Assembly: GCF_000518605.1 (NCBI RefSeq)
Contig: NZ_KI912459.1
Span: 99,235-163,234 of the forward strand
Length of the DNA stretch: 64,000 bases
Direction of reading: 5' to 3'
From: Shewanella fidelis ATCC BAA-318
Lineage (GTDB): Bacteria; Pseudomonadota; Gammaproteobacteria; Enterobacterales; Shewanellaceae
In this document: positions 18,106-26,522 of the stretch, one piece after another
Position numbering within the stretch: position 1 is the first letter of the stretch
How the letters are laid out: the number at the start of each line of letters is the position of its first letter
Made by a program: the position numbers and the translations under genes
The notes under the pieces: generated by a model
Seen by the model: only the letters and a program-made list of their open reading frames with translations
Database searches by the model: none
Told to the model about the DNA's origin: nothing

Positions 18106-21100
18106 ATGAAAATTCGCCATTCACTTGCATGCTGTATGCTTGCCCTCGGAACTTTGACTCTTTCCTCAACTCACGCTTCTGAATCAACTTTAAAGCCTGG
18201 CTATTTTCGTGCGCCAGCGCTAAACGAGCAGACTTTAGTGTTTACTGCTGAAGGGGATCTTTGGACGCAAGCACTATCAGACACTCAAGCTCGCCGTTTA
18301 ACCAGCTTGCCGGCAGAAGAGCTTGGCGCAACCATTTCAAAAGATGGTCAGTTTGTCGCTTACGTTGCTAATTATGAAGGATCATCAGAGGTTTATGTTA
18401 TCCCGATTACTGGCGGGCAGGCTAAGCGTGTTAGTTTTGAAAACAGCCGTGTGCGAGTGCAGGGGTGGACTGCTGATGGCAAAGTGCTATACGCCACTGA
18501 TAATGCGTTTGGTCCAGCAAACTATTGGGTACTCAGAACCGTTGATCCACAAACCTTGCTCACAGAAGACTTGCCTTTAGCCGATGCCATTGAAGGGGCG
18601 ATTGATGATAAAGGTGAATATGTTTATTTCACTCGTTTTGGCCTGCAAACAACAGGTGATAATGCCAAGGTGTATCGTGGTGGTGCCAAAGGTGAATTGT
18701 GGAAATTTAAACTTGGTAGCAAACAAGAGGCAACGCTGTTAACCGCAGAACATCAAGGCTCTGTAAGACAGCCTATGTTGTGGGGCGATCGCTTGTACTT
18801 TGTGAGTGATAGCGATGGTAATGACAACATCTGGTCGATGGCAACCGATGGTAGCGATATAAAGCAGCATACCGAGTATAAAGAGTGGCAAGTTCGAAAT
18901 GCACGCTTAAATCAAGGGCGCATAGTGTTTCAGCAGGGCGCCGATATTAAGCTGTTTGATATTGCATCCGCTAAAGAGCAAACACTGGAAATTGACTTAG
19001 TGTCGGACTTTGCTCAAAAGCGTGAGCATTGGGTACAAGAGCCGATGAAATACGCCACTGCCACTAATTTATCGCCAAAAGCTGACAAAGTGGTGATTAC
19101 TGCCCGTAGTCATGTTGCTATAGCAGCCACTGATGGCCAACGTCTTGTTGAAATTGCTTTACCTGGTCATAACCGTGTACGTAATGCCATTATGAGCCAA
19201 GATGGTGCTTGGGTGTATGGCATTAGCGATGCTAGTGGTGAGCAAGAGATCTGGCGTTTTGCAGCTGATGGTAGCGATAATGCAAAACAGCTGACTAAAG
19301 ACGGCAAAACCTTAAGACTGGATCTGCATTTGTCACCGGATGGCCGTTACCTTGCCCATGATGATTATGACGGCAATGTATGGCTGTTGGATCTGAAAAA
19401 AGGTAGCAATAAAAAAATTATCACTCAAGGTGAAGGGCTTGGGCCATATGCTGATATCGTCTGGTCTGGTGATAGCCGCTTTATCGCATTAACCAAAGCG
19501 GAAATGGGACAAGCACGCACCCAAATCGTGTTGTACTCACTAGATGACAAACGTGCTGAGTCATTAACCAGTGACAAATATGAGTCATTCTCGCCAAGCT
19601 TTAGCGCTGATGGTGACTGGCTATACTTCTTATCAAATCGTCAATTCGTTGCGACACCGACATCACCTTGGGGGGATCGCAATTTAGGGCCAATGTTTGA
19701 CAAGCGTACTCAGGTATTTGCCATTGCACTGAATGAAGATGCCCGTTTCGCGTTTCAAAAACCAAATGAGCTATTGTCTGCTCCTAAAAAAGCGGATGAC
19801 GATGAAGTTGAGACTGAAGTGGAATGGGATGGCTTAGCAGCTCGTTTATGGCAAGTGCCAGTGGCCGCAGGTAACTATAGCTCACTGCAAATGGCTGATG
19901 ATAAGTTTTATCTGCTTGATACCACAACCAGCGGCAAGTCGAGCTTAAAAGTGGTTAAGTTTGATCCGCTAGCAGCTAAAGTTGACACTTTTGCTAAAGA
20001 TGTTGGTGAATATCAATTATCTCAAGACTCAAGCAAGTTATTTATCCGTAAACAGTCTAAGCAAGGCAGTGAAATGCTTATCGTTGATGCGGGTGATAAA
20101 TTGCCAACAGAGCTGACTAATGCCAATGTTCAAACCAATTTATGGCAATTAGCGATAGACCCAGCGGCCGAGTGGCAGCAAATGTTTGAAGATGCATGGC
20201 TTATGCACCGTGACTCTTTTTATGACAAAAGCATGCGCGGTATAGACTGGCAAGCGACTAAAGCAAAATATCAGCCTTTAGTTGATAGATTAACCGATCG
20301 TCATGAGCTTAATGATCTCTTTAAACAGATGATGGGTGAGCTAGACTCACTGCATTCTCAGGTACGCGGAGGTGACGCGCCAAAAGATGCCGCCAAAGCT
20401 AAGTCAGCGAGTCTTGGTGCTCGTTTAGAGCAAACTAAGGCTGGTGTGGTGATTGAGCATATTTTTCAAGGCGATCCAGAGTTACCTGCTCAAGCAGCAC
20501 CACTGGCGCAAATGGGGGTTAACGCCAAAGTCGGTGATATTATTGTGGCAATAAATGCCAAACCGTTGGGCAATATTGCAGACGTGACTAAGCTATTGCG
20601 TAATCAAGAGGGTAAGCAAGTATTGTTAACCTTAAAGCGCGGTAGTAAAACCCACCAAACTATAGTTGAGCCGGTTAGCCCTGCCAAAGACGCAAAGCTC
20701 AGATATACCGACTGGGTTCAGCATAATAGTGCTCAAGTGGCTAAAAACAGTAATGGTCAATTTGGTTATTTACACTTATACGCGATGGGTAGCGGTGATA
20801 TAGCAAGTTTTGCCCGTGAGTTTTACGCCAACATTAATAAAGACGGTTTGATTATCGATGTGCGTCGTAATCGCGGTGGTAATATTGATAGCTGGATCAT
20901 CGAAAAGCTACTGCGCCGAACTTGGGCATTTTGGGCGCCAACTCATGGCACACCATCAGGTAACATGCAGCAAACCTTTAATGGTCAATTAGTGGTATTA
21001 ACCGATCAGTTAACTTATTCAGATGGTGAAACCTTCTCGGCTGGGGTAAAAACCTTAGGTATTGCCCCATTAATTGGTAAGCAAACGGCTGGTGCAGGAG

Positions 21101-21384
21101 TATGGTTATCTGGCCGTAACTCATTAACGGATAAAGGTATGGCACGTGTAGCTGAGTATCCACAATATGCGATGGATGGAAGCTGGATTATTGAAGGTCG
21201 TGGTGTTAGCCCTGACATTGAGGTCGACAACTTACCTTACGCAACCTTTACTGGTACTGACGCACAGTTAGATAAAGCGGTGAGTTATCTTAAACAGGCG
21301 CTTAAACAGCAACCTGCACCAAAGTTAGTGCCAAAGCCGATGCCAACAAAAGGTATGGCTGAGGACGCACATAAAGCATTCTAA
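18106..21384 (+). CDS. Tricorn-like S41 family protease, exported
   Basis: 1092 residues. A signal peptide (about 1-25, ending THASE) is followed by N-terminal beta-propeller repeats with DGK/DG-type turns (about 30-680), a core domain (DAWLMHRDSFYDKSMRGIDW), a PDZ domain near 785-870 (VGDIIVAINAKPLG), and a C-terminal S41 protease domain. The catalytic serine is in TYSDGE (Ser972), after GLIIDVRRNRGG, as in archaeal tricorn. Unlike archaeal cytosolic tricorn it is exported, so it probably cleaves peptides in the periplasm. It is monocistronic, ending at two tandem hairpins. Confidence 0.94.
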   Translation: MKIRHSLACCMLALGTLTLSSTHASESTLKPGYFRAPALNEQTLVFTAEGDLWTQALSDTQARRLTSLPAEELGATISKDGQFVAYVANYEGSSEVYVIPITGGQAKRVSFENSRVRVQGWTADGKVLYATDNAFGPANYWVLRTVDPQTLLTEDLPLADAIEGAIDDKGEYVYFTRFGLQTTGDNAKVYRGGAKGELWKFKLGSKQEATLLTAEHQGSVRQPMLWGDRLYFVSDSDGNDNIWSMATDGSDIKQHTEYKEWQVRNARLNQGRIVFQQGADIKLFDIASAKEQTLEIDLVSDFAQKREHWVQEPMKYATATNLSPKADKVVITARSHVAIAATDGQRLVEIALPGHNRVRNAIMSQDGAWVYGISDASGEQEIWRFAADGSDNAKQLTKDGKTLRLDLHLSPDGRYLAHDDYDGNVWLLDLKKGSNKKIITQGEGLGPYADIVWSGDSRFIALTKAEMGQARTQIVLYSLDDKRAESLTSDKYESFSPSFSADGDWLYFLSNRQFVATPTSPWGDRNLGPMFDKRTQVFAIALNEDARFAFQKPNELLSAPKKADDDEVETEVEWDGLAARLWQVPVAAGNYSSLQMADDKFYLLDTTTSGKSSLKVVKFDPLAAKVDTFAKDVGEYQLSQDSSKLFIRKQSKQGSEMLIVDAGDKLPTELTNANVQTNLWQLAIDPAAEWQQMFEDAWLMHRDSFYDKSMRGIDWQATKAKYQPLVDRLTDRHELNDLFKQMMGELDSLHSQVRGGDAPKDAAKAKSASLGARLEQTKAGVVIEHIFQGDPELPAQAAPLAQMGVNAKVGDIIVAINAKPLGNIADVTKLLRNQEGKQVLLTLKRGSKTHQTIVEPVSPAKDAKLRYTDWVQHNSAQVAKNSNGQFGYLHLYAMGSGDIASFAREFYANINKDGLIIDVRRNRGGNIDSWIIEKLLRRTWAFWAPTHGTPSGNMQQTFNGQLVVLTDQLTYSDGETFSAGVKTLGIAPLIGKQTAGAGVWLSGRNSLTDKGMARVAEYPQYAMDGSWIIEGRGVSPDIEVDNLPYATFTGTDAQLDKAVSYLKQALKQQPAPKLVPKPMPTKGMAEDAHKAF

Positions 21385-21399
21385 CTACCCTTAAAAAGA

Positions 21400-21478
21400 T
21401 AGCTAAAGTGAACAATTCACTTTAGCTAAATTTAATATAAAAAGGCGTTATTAACTTAAAGTTAATAACGCCTTTTTT
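21400..21478 (+). terminator. Two tandem hairpins after the tricorn-like gene
   Basis: First hairpin 21400-21428 has 13-bp perfect arms (TAGCTAAAGTGAA and complement) and a CAA loop. The second, 21440-21478, has arms AAAGGCGTTATTAAC and complement with a long T tract. The second is a standard intrinsic terminator. Confidence 0.88.
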
Positions 21479-21691
21479 ATTTCTCTGGGTTAAATCTAGG
21501 CAGTGTTGCAAGCAAGTATCTTGTGTAAAATTAATATGATAAAAAAGATTGAACATTATCTGTGCAAGGTACTAAACTGATTAAAAAAATAGCCTAGCTA
21601 AATAAATGTGAGCCGTTATTGAGTAAGGGGCAGTAGCTTAGATTTTTGCCACTATTTTCTGGCTGTGCTACCGGTTACTAAAGGGATGAGT

Positions 21692-22822
21692 ATGACTGAA
21701 GAAAAAGCTGTTATCGCTAATGATGAAGCGAGCGAGAGTACACCGCAACAAAGCCCGAGTAAAAATAATAAAATTCGTAAAGCAACCAATATTATTTTAG
21801 TGGTTGTCAGTTGTTTATTTGTGTTTCATCTCATCGCCGACCGTTTTATTCCTTCCACCGATTTAGGCCGAATTCGCGGTTTTGTCGTACCGATTAGTCC
21901 ACAGGTATCTGGTGAGATCATCGATATTTTAGTGGAGCCTAACGTTTTGATTAAACAAGGTGATGTGCTTGCTAAAATCAATCCTAAAGATTATGAAATT
22001 GCACTGCATCAAGCGGAGCAATCTTTAAAAAAGGCGGGGCAAAATGTTGGCGCGCAAACTGCTAATGTGGCAGCCGCCCAAGCGAAAGTGGTGAATGCCG
22101 AAGCGAATCTTAAAAATGCTCAAGTTCAATCTAAGCGAATTTTCCAAATGGTTGATCGTGCGGTGATGTCACAAGCCGATGCCGATAACGCTCGTGCAGA
22201 ACTCACCAAGGCGGAAGCTGGGGTGGCAAGCGCTAAAGCTGACTTAGCTAAGGCTGAAGAGCGCTTAGGTGCAGAAGGTGAGAATAATACCAATGTTAAA
22301 TCAGCGTTGTTGAGCCTTGAAAAAGCTCAGCTTGATTTTGCACGCACTTCAATTACGGCACCAACTGACGGTGTGGCCTCTAACTTCAGGTTAAAAGAGG
22401 GTATTTATGCCAGTGCTGGCCAACCTGTGATGACGTTCATTTCATCGGAAGATGTATGGATCGAAGCTTACTTTCGTGAAAACAGCCTAGGTAATATGCG
22501 TCCGGGAGATGAGGTTGAGTTTGCCCTTGATTACGCGCCAGGGCAGGTATTTAAAGCCAAAGTGGGTAGCATCGATTATGGTATTGATTGGGGGCAAAGC
22601 GAGCAGACAGGTAAGTTGGCTCAGGTCTCTGGTCAAACGGGTTGGTTACGTCAATCACAGCGTTTTCCGGTAACCATAGTATTACCAGCAGACGAAGCGG
22701 TAGGACTAAGGCGAGTCGGTGGTCAAGCTGACGTTATCGTTTATACCAGCGATAGCAGTATTATTAATCTATTTGGCAAGTTCTGGATCCGCTTAGTGAG
22801 TTGGTTCTCTTATGTCAGATAG
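21692..22822 (+). CDS. HlyD/EmrA-type membrane fusion protein
   Basis: 376 residues from the ATG at 21692, preceded by AAGGG at good spacing. A GTG at 21665 would add nine residues. There is one N-terminal membrane helix at about 33-52 (IILVVVSCLFVFHLIADRF), a biotinyl-like half (VSGEIIDILVEPNVLIKQGDVLAKI), a long alanine-rich helical hairpin (about 100-210), and a second lipoyl half with DGVASNFRLKEGIY. It acts as the periplasmic adaptor of an efflux system. The next gene overlaps by 11 bases and encodes its likely membrane partner. Confidence 0.92.
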   Translation: MTEEKAVIANDEASESTPQQSPSKNNKIRKATNIILVVVSCLFVFHLIADRFIPSTDLGRIRGFVVPISPQVSGEIIDILVEPNVLIKQGDVLAKINPKDYEIALHQAEQSLKKAGQNVGAQTANVAAAQAKVVNAEANLKNAQVQSKRIFQMVDRAVMSQADADNARAELTKAEAGVASAKADLAKAEERLGAEGENNTNVKSALLSLEKAQLDFARTSITAPTDGVASNFRLKEGIYASAGQPVMTFISSEDVWIEAYFRENSLGNMRPGDEVEFALDYAPGQVFKAKVGSIDYGIDWGQSEQTGKLAQVSGQTGWLRQSQRFPVTIVLPADEAVGLRRVGGQADVIVYTSDSSIINLFGKFWIRLVSWFSYVR

Positions 22823-23867
22823 TGATAGCAGCATAGAGCGCTCAGTTGTGGCGTCGGCTGACGCCATCTTCACAAGGCGGGTGTTACGCTTTACTTTAGG
22901 TATTGGCCTTGCCGTTGCTATTTCTGCCATTTTTGCTTGGCCGCTTGCCTTTATTGTGCCGGTTTTTGTCGCTAAGTTTTTGGTTGATAGACAAGAGCCA
23001 ACGTTGCAAACAGTTTATGAATTGCTCATCTCAATGATATGTACCATTGGCTTAGCTTGGTTAGTGAGCTTTGGGCCTACTCATTACCCTATGGTGTTGT
23101 TGCCGCTACTTGCGATGATGATGCTTTGGGGCTATTACCTGTTTAGTGATCCGCGCTGGAATTTCTTTGCCACTATCTTTATTGTCGCCACACTACTGTT
23201 GCCTTATTTGAGCTTATTACAACCGGGGGCGGCCATTTTAGTTGGGGTTGGTTTGAGTTTTTCTGGGGTGGTTGCCGTGGCTATTTTTGCGCTACTACAT
23301 GCGTTATTACCCGATTTATCACCAAACAAAGAGCAATTAACTCCGGCTGTACAGAGTCATGACGAGCGCACCCATGAAGCATTTAGAGCCTTGATAATTG
23401 CCTTTCCAGTTATCTGCTTCTTTTATTTTCTAGAAATATCTGGCGCACTATTAACAATGATCTTTATTGCCATATTGTCGCTGCAAGCTGCCGGAGCCAA
23501 AAGCATTAAAGTAAGCCTATTTTTACTCATTACCAATGGTATTGGCGGGGCGCTGGCAATAGTGTTCTATAACTTAATGACTATCGTACCTGAACTGCCT
23601 TTTTACATTGGTATGTCGATGCTAGCTGCGCTGCTGTTTGGACAAAAAATTTATGCCAACCCAGAAAAAGCGCCGCTTTATGCGGGGATCTTATCTGCGC
23701 TACTTGTGGTGGTCGGTTCAACGGCATCATCTACTGATAAAGATGTTGCGGTTAATTTTTACTTGCGGATCTTACAGTTGTTTTTGGTTGGAGTTTATAT
23801 GATTTTTGCCTCTTTTTTCTTAGAGACTCGTGATTGGAAGTTCTTGAAAAAGCGCAATAGCCTTTAA
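22812..23867 (+). CDS. DUF2955 family membrane protein, efflux partner
   Basis: 351 residues with about ten hydrophobic segments arranged as two sets of helices, similar in plan to FusC/AaeB-type aromatic acid exporters. A cytoplasmic loop (LSPNKEQLTPAVQSHDERTHEAF) separates the halves. It overlaps the upstream HlyD-type gene and ends with basic LKKRNSL. By context it is the inner-membrane component of an efflux pair. The substrate is unknown, and no outer-membrane channel gene is nearby. Confidence 0.82.
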   Translation: MSDSDSSIERSVVASADAIFTRRVLRFTLGIGLAVAISAIFAWPLAFIVPVFVAKFLVDRQEPTLQTVYELLISMICTIGLAWLVSFGPTHYPMVLLPLLAMMMLWGYYLFSDPRWNFFATIFIVATLLLPYLSLLQPGAAILVGVGLSFSGVVAVAIFALLHALLPDLSPNKEQLTPAVQSHDERTHEAFRALIIAFPVICFFYFLEISGALLTMIFIAILSLQAAGAKSIKVSLFLLITNGIGGALAIVFYNLMTIVPELPFYIGMSMLAALLFGQKIYANPEKAPLYAGILSALLVVVGSTASSTDKDVAVNFYLRILQLFLVGVYMIFASFFLETRDWKFLKKRNSL

Positions 23868-23951
23868 TTTTTTTGTGGGCTGATGCACGCAATCGAGTTA
23901 ACAGCGGCACAGTTTTAATGTTATCCAGTAATCATTAAGGTTTTGGATGTT

Positions 23952-24013
23952 ATACCAATTAGTATAAAGATTTGGTCGCTCTGAGTAGATCAACTTCTTA
24001 TACGAATTGGTAT
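23952..24013. repeat. ATACCAAT repeat, copy D (palindromic short form)
   Basis: 62 bp bounded by ATACCAATTAGTATAA and, inverted, TTATACGAATTGGTAT. The centre contains CGCTCTGAGTAG, the complement of the CTACTCAGAGCG block of copies A-C. The whole element can fold into one long hairpin. Confidence 0.78.
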
Positions 24014-24119
24014 TATACCTGATATTCAATAGTTTAATTATTGTGCTATACGTTAAATAGCTCAAATTAGTATTTACGAGTGTACTCGTTGCTAACTATC
24101 CATTTAAAAGGGTGACTTC

Positions 24120-24704
24120 ATGTTTCAACTTAAAAACCTCAAACTTGGCCTAATTGCGTTGCCGGTTTTACTTGCAGGCTGCGCCACAGGCAGTACGCCT
24201 GAAGCCAAGAAAATGCACGCCAGAGAAGAGACGCAGACTGCATTGCAGGAGATCTACAGTGAGCATCCAGCGGCTAAAACTGCGGTGGCTAACTCTGTAG
24301 GTTACGTGGTGTGTACCGGTAGCAATAGTTACCTGTTTGCCTTATCGACAGGTGGTGGGATCTGTGTGCTACATGAAGGGAGTAAACGTTCATATTATCG
24401 TTTTGCAACTGGTGGTGTGGGTGCGGGAATTGGTTGGAAGCAGATGGCATTCGTGCAAGCCTTTACTGAGCGTTCGGCACTAACACGCTTTAAAGAGTCC
24501 GGTTACGAAGGCCAAGCTCAGGCTGAAGCCAGTGCAGAATATGAAGGCAGCGGTGAGCAGGCCTCGGCAAACCAGTCGGTTGATGTCTCTGGTGTGAAGA
24601 CGTATCAAGTTAACTTGATGGGGGCTGCGGCTCAAGCTACGGTTCAAGGCTATAAGTATTGGGAAACTGACTTTACCGATGATTTTGTCGAGAATGATGG
24701 CTAG
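24120..24704 (+). CDS. Lipoprotein, possibly SYLF/YSC84-like
   Basis: 194 residues with a lipoprotein signal, lipobox LLAGC and Cys21. The central region (GYVVCTGSNSYLFALSTGGGICVLHEG and YYRFATGGVGAGIG) resembles the glycine-rich SYLF/YSC84 lipid-binding fold, but the match is by eye only. A Glu/Ala/Ser-rich segment (about 135-160) follows, then a short C-terminal strand region. AAGGG precedes the ATG. It is a single gene with its own terminator. The alternative is simply an uncharacterised envelope lipoprotein. Confidence 0.78.
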   Translation: MFQLKNLKLGLIALPVLLAGCATGSTPEAKKMHAREETQTALQEIYSEHPAAKTAVANSVGYVVCTGSNSYLFALSTGGGICVLHEGSKRSYYRFATGGVGAGIGWKQMAFVQAFTERSALTRFKESGYEGQAQAEASAEYEGSGEQASANQSVDVSGVKTYQVNLMGAAAQATVQGYKYWETDFTDDFVENDG

Positions 24705-24726
24705 TGGTTAACCAATTCTGTTAATA

Positions 24727-24765
24727 AAAAGCTAGGTACACCAATTGGTATACCTAGCTTTTTTG
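24727..24765 (+). terminator. Terminator between the lipoprotein and osmC-like genes
   Basis: AAGCTAGGTA / TACCTAGCTT arms around an ACCAATTGGT-containing loop, with A and T tracts outside. It can serve both convergent genes. Confidence 0.85.
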
Positions 24766-24776
24766 TATCTGAACAG

Positions 24777-25229
24777 TTACTTATTGGTATTAATTTCAAA
24801 TACGGTCTCAGGGCTTAAGCTGTTAGCGATAAAACAGTTGCTATGAGACTTATCATGGATCTTGTCTAGTACTTGTTGTTCGACCTCTGTTGCAAACTCA
24901 ATCTTTGGACTTAAAACAATTTTACTGACGAAGACTTTGCCTGCCGAATTCTTGCCAAGCTCTGCATAGGCATTATCTTGATAAGAAATAATCGGTAAAC
25001 GCTTTAAATGAGCAATGGTCAAAAATGTCAGCATATGGCAGCTAGAAAGTGCTGCTAGTAGGCTTTCCTCTGGGTTAATTTTATCAGCCGAGCCGTTATA
25101 TTCAGGTGCTGATGAGCCTTGTGCTTGTTGACCACTGCCATAGCTGATTTGATGGTCTCGACAAAATTGTGTTGGCTCATTAGCTGGCTCATCTGATGCG
25201 CGCCAACTTAAGTTAATATGGAAACTCAT
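24777..25229 (-). CDS. OsmC/Ohr family protein
   Basis: 150 residues of the OsmC fold. The two peroxidatic-type cysteines of the family are present: Cys64 in LSSCHM and Cys132 in SNCFIANS, with the preceding PEE (53-55) matching the catalytic glutamate region. The family reduces organic hydroperoxides using thiols. This member has the SYGSGQQAQGSSAPEYNGSADKINPEE type N-terminus of the broader OsmC-like group rather than classic Ohr. It is monocistronic. Confidence 0.92.
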   Translation of the reverse strand: MSFHINLSWRASDEPANEPTQFCRDHQISYGSGQQAQGSSAPEYNGSADKINPEESLLAALSSCHMLTFLTIAHLKRLPIISYQDNAYAELGKNSAGKVFVSKIVLSPKIEFATEVEQQVLDKIHDKSHSNCFIANSLSPETVFEINTNK

Positions 25230-25444
25230 AGTGCGAACTCTTATTGTTAATGAAGCTTATAATGGTCACTCTAGGCGACTCAGGCTACTCTTTTACTGAT
25301 ACCAATGAGTTGATATTAATCAAATAAGCGTGATTAGGGAACTGCCATTAATTCAACGCTAAACCTGTGCTGTAACAGCGCTTTTAAGCTTTATTAAAAA
25401 TAATGATAGCCAACTTAGATAACTGCCAGTCCTATTAATAGAGG

Positions 25445-25939
25445 TTAGCTGTTATTGATAGCCTGAGTTGTTTCGGCATAGGTTTGCATGGCCGAAACCT
25501 GCTGTTGCTGGGATTTTGCATCTACTGTAGCTGCCCGAGCTTGATCATTATTACTCAGGTAATAGGCGGTTGTTGGAGAAACACTATTACCGCTGCCAGT
25601 GGCAATGTTAGCCATATCGCTGTAGATCTGATATTGCATTTTTGCTTTTCTGTACTCGACATAAGCAGTGGCTTTATCGCCATTATGAGGTAACTCAGGT
25701 TTGGTGCTTGGCGTGTTTGTATCTGTTGTTGAGGTGCTATTAGCCGACAAGCTCAGCGCTGTGGCGCTTAGGGTGACAGTATCTTGCTGTAGCTGAACAC
25801 TTGCATTGGCGCTGAGGCTTGTTGTTTGAGCGGCTGATTTAACTTGAGTATTTGCTTGCTCTAATGGTTGATTTAGTACCTTTGCATTTGCTGTTGGAGT
25901 TTGGCAGTTAAGTGTAGAGTTAGCATGAGATACAAGCAT
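25445..25939 (-). CDS. Hypothetical protein, Ser/Thr/Gln-rich
   Basis: 164 residues with no signal peptide or membrane segment. The first half is low complexity (Ala, Ser, Thr, Gln, Asn), including VQLQQDTVTLSATALSLSAN, a pattern seen in small FlgM- or adhesin-linked hypotheticals. The second half has a short conserved-looking segment, YVEYRKAKMQYQIYSDMANIATG, and a Gln-rich tail. GAGG lies before the ATG. No family recognised. The organised composition and ribosome binding site support expression. Confidence 0.65.
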   Translation of the reverse strand: MLVSHANSTLNCQTPTANAKVLNQPLEQANTQVKSAAQTTSLSANASVQLQQDTVTLSATALSLSANSTSTTDTNTPSTKPELPHNGDKATAYVEYRKAKMQYQIYSDMANIATGSGNSVSPTTAYYLSNNDQARAATVDAKSQQQQVSAMQTYAETTQAINNS

Positions 25940-26032
25940 AGTGCCTCTGATTTTGTTGGCAAAAATATCAATATCTTATGCTAACGTGTTTTGATGCGTT
26001 AAAGCTGTACATAAGCTGAACCGAGTGTTTAT

Positions 26033-26106
26033 AGCAATTATTCGCCTTGAATTAGTTTGCTAAAAGCGCTCTGAGTAGCTCAACTTCTTATACTGATTGG
26101 TATTAG
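26033..26106 (-). repeat. ATACCAAT interspersed repeat, copy C (long form)
   Basis: On the minus strand it reads ATACCAATCAGTATAAGAAG, TTGAGCTACTCAGAGCG, then AAACTAATTCAAGGCGAATA, the best match to the family consensus. The extended tail seen in A and B is lacking. Confidence 0.78.
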
Positions 26107-26118
26107 GTTCCGTAAACG

Positions 26119-26153
26119 AAAAAAGCCTTTTGCAAAAATGCAAAAGGCTTTTC
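26119..26153 (-). terminator. Terminator of the PepSY operon
   Basis: AAAAGCCTTTTGCA arms around an AAAA loop. On the minus strand the stem is followed by a T tract. It lies just past the DUF3325 gene. Confidence 0.85.
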
Positions 26154-26177
26154 CTTATACTGTGATTTTCATAAATG

Positions 26178-26519
26178 TTAAACGAACTGGTACTGGTTCA
26201 TCGCCATTAATACTGAGCTTAACAATGTGCTGATTGCCATTGAGTAAGGCAAAAGCTTGGCACGATAACTGAGCATTAAAATCACCAGTAAGCCTGCAAA
26301 AGACAGCAGACCGAAAAACAAAATGCTGCCATAGGCTGCACCTTGAGTCGCAACACAGCCCCAGTAAGTACCGGCAATACCAATCCAGCCTGCAATATAA
26401 AGTGCTTTGGCTTGTGTTGGGTTTGGTGCTTTAGCAAATGTGTCACGGTAGTGTGAGAACATGGCTAAGGCTAATAATCCGAATGCGAGATAGCTAAATC
26501 CTAAAAGACTTAAAATCAC
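26178..26519 (-). CDS. DUF3325-like small membrane protein
   Basis: 113 residues with four predicted membrane helices. The second region carries AGWIGIAGTYWGCVATQGA, typical of the DUF3325 proteins found beside PepSY reductase-like proteins. It is the last gene of a three-gene operon, 3 nt after the PepSY gene. Its biochemical role is unknown. Neighbouring families in other bacteria cluster with siderophore receptors, suggesting a part in ferric-siderophore handling. Confidence 0.82.
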   Translation of the reverse strand: MILSLLGFSYLAFGLLALAMFSHYRDTFAKAPNPTQAKALYIAGWIGIAGTYWGCVATQGAAYGSILFFGLLSFAGLLVILMLSYRAKLLPYSMAISTLLSSVLMAMNQYQFV

Positions 26520-26522
26520 GGC

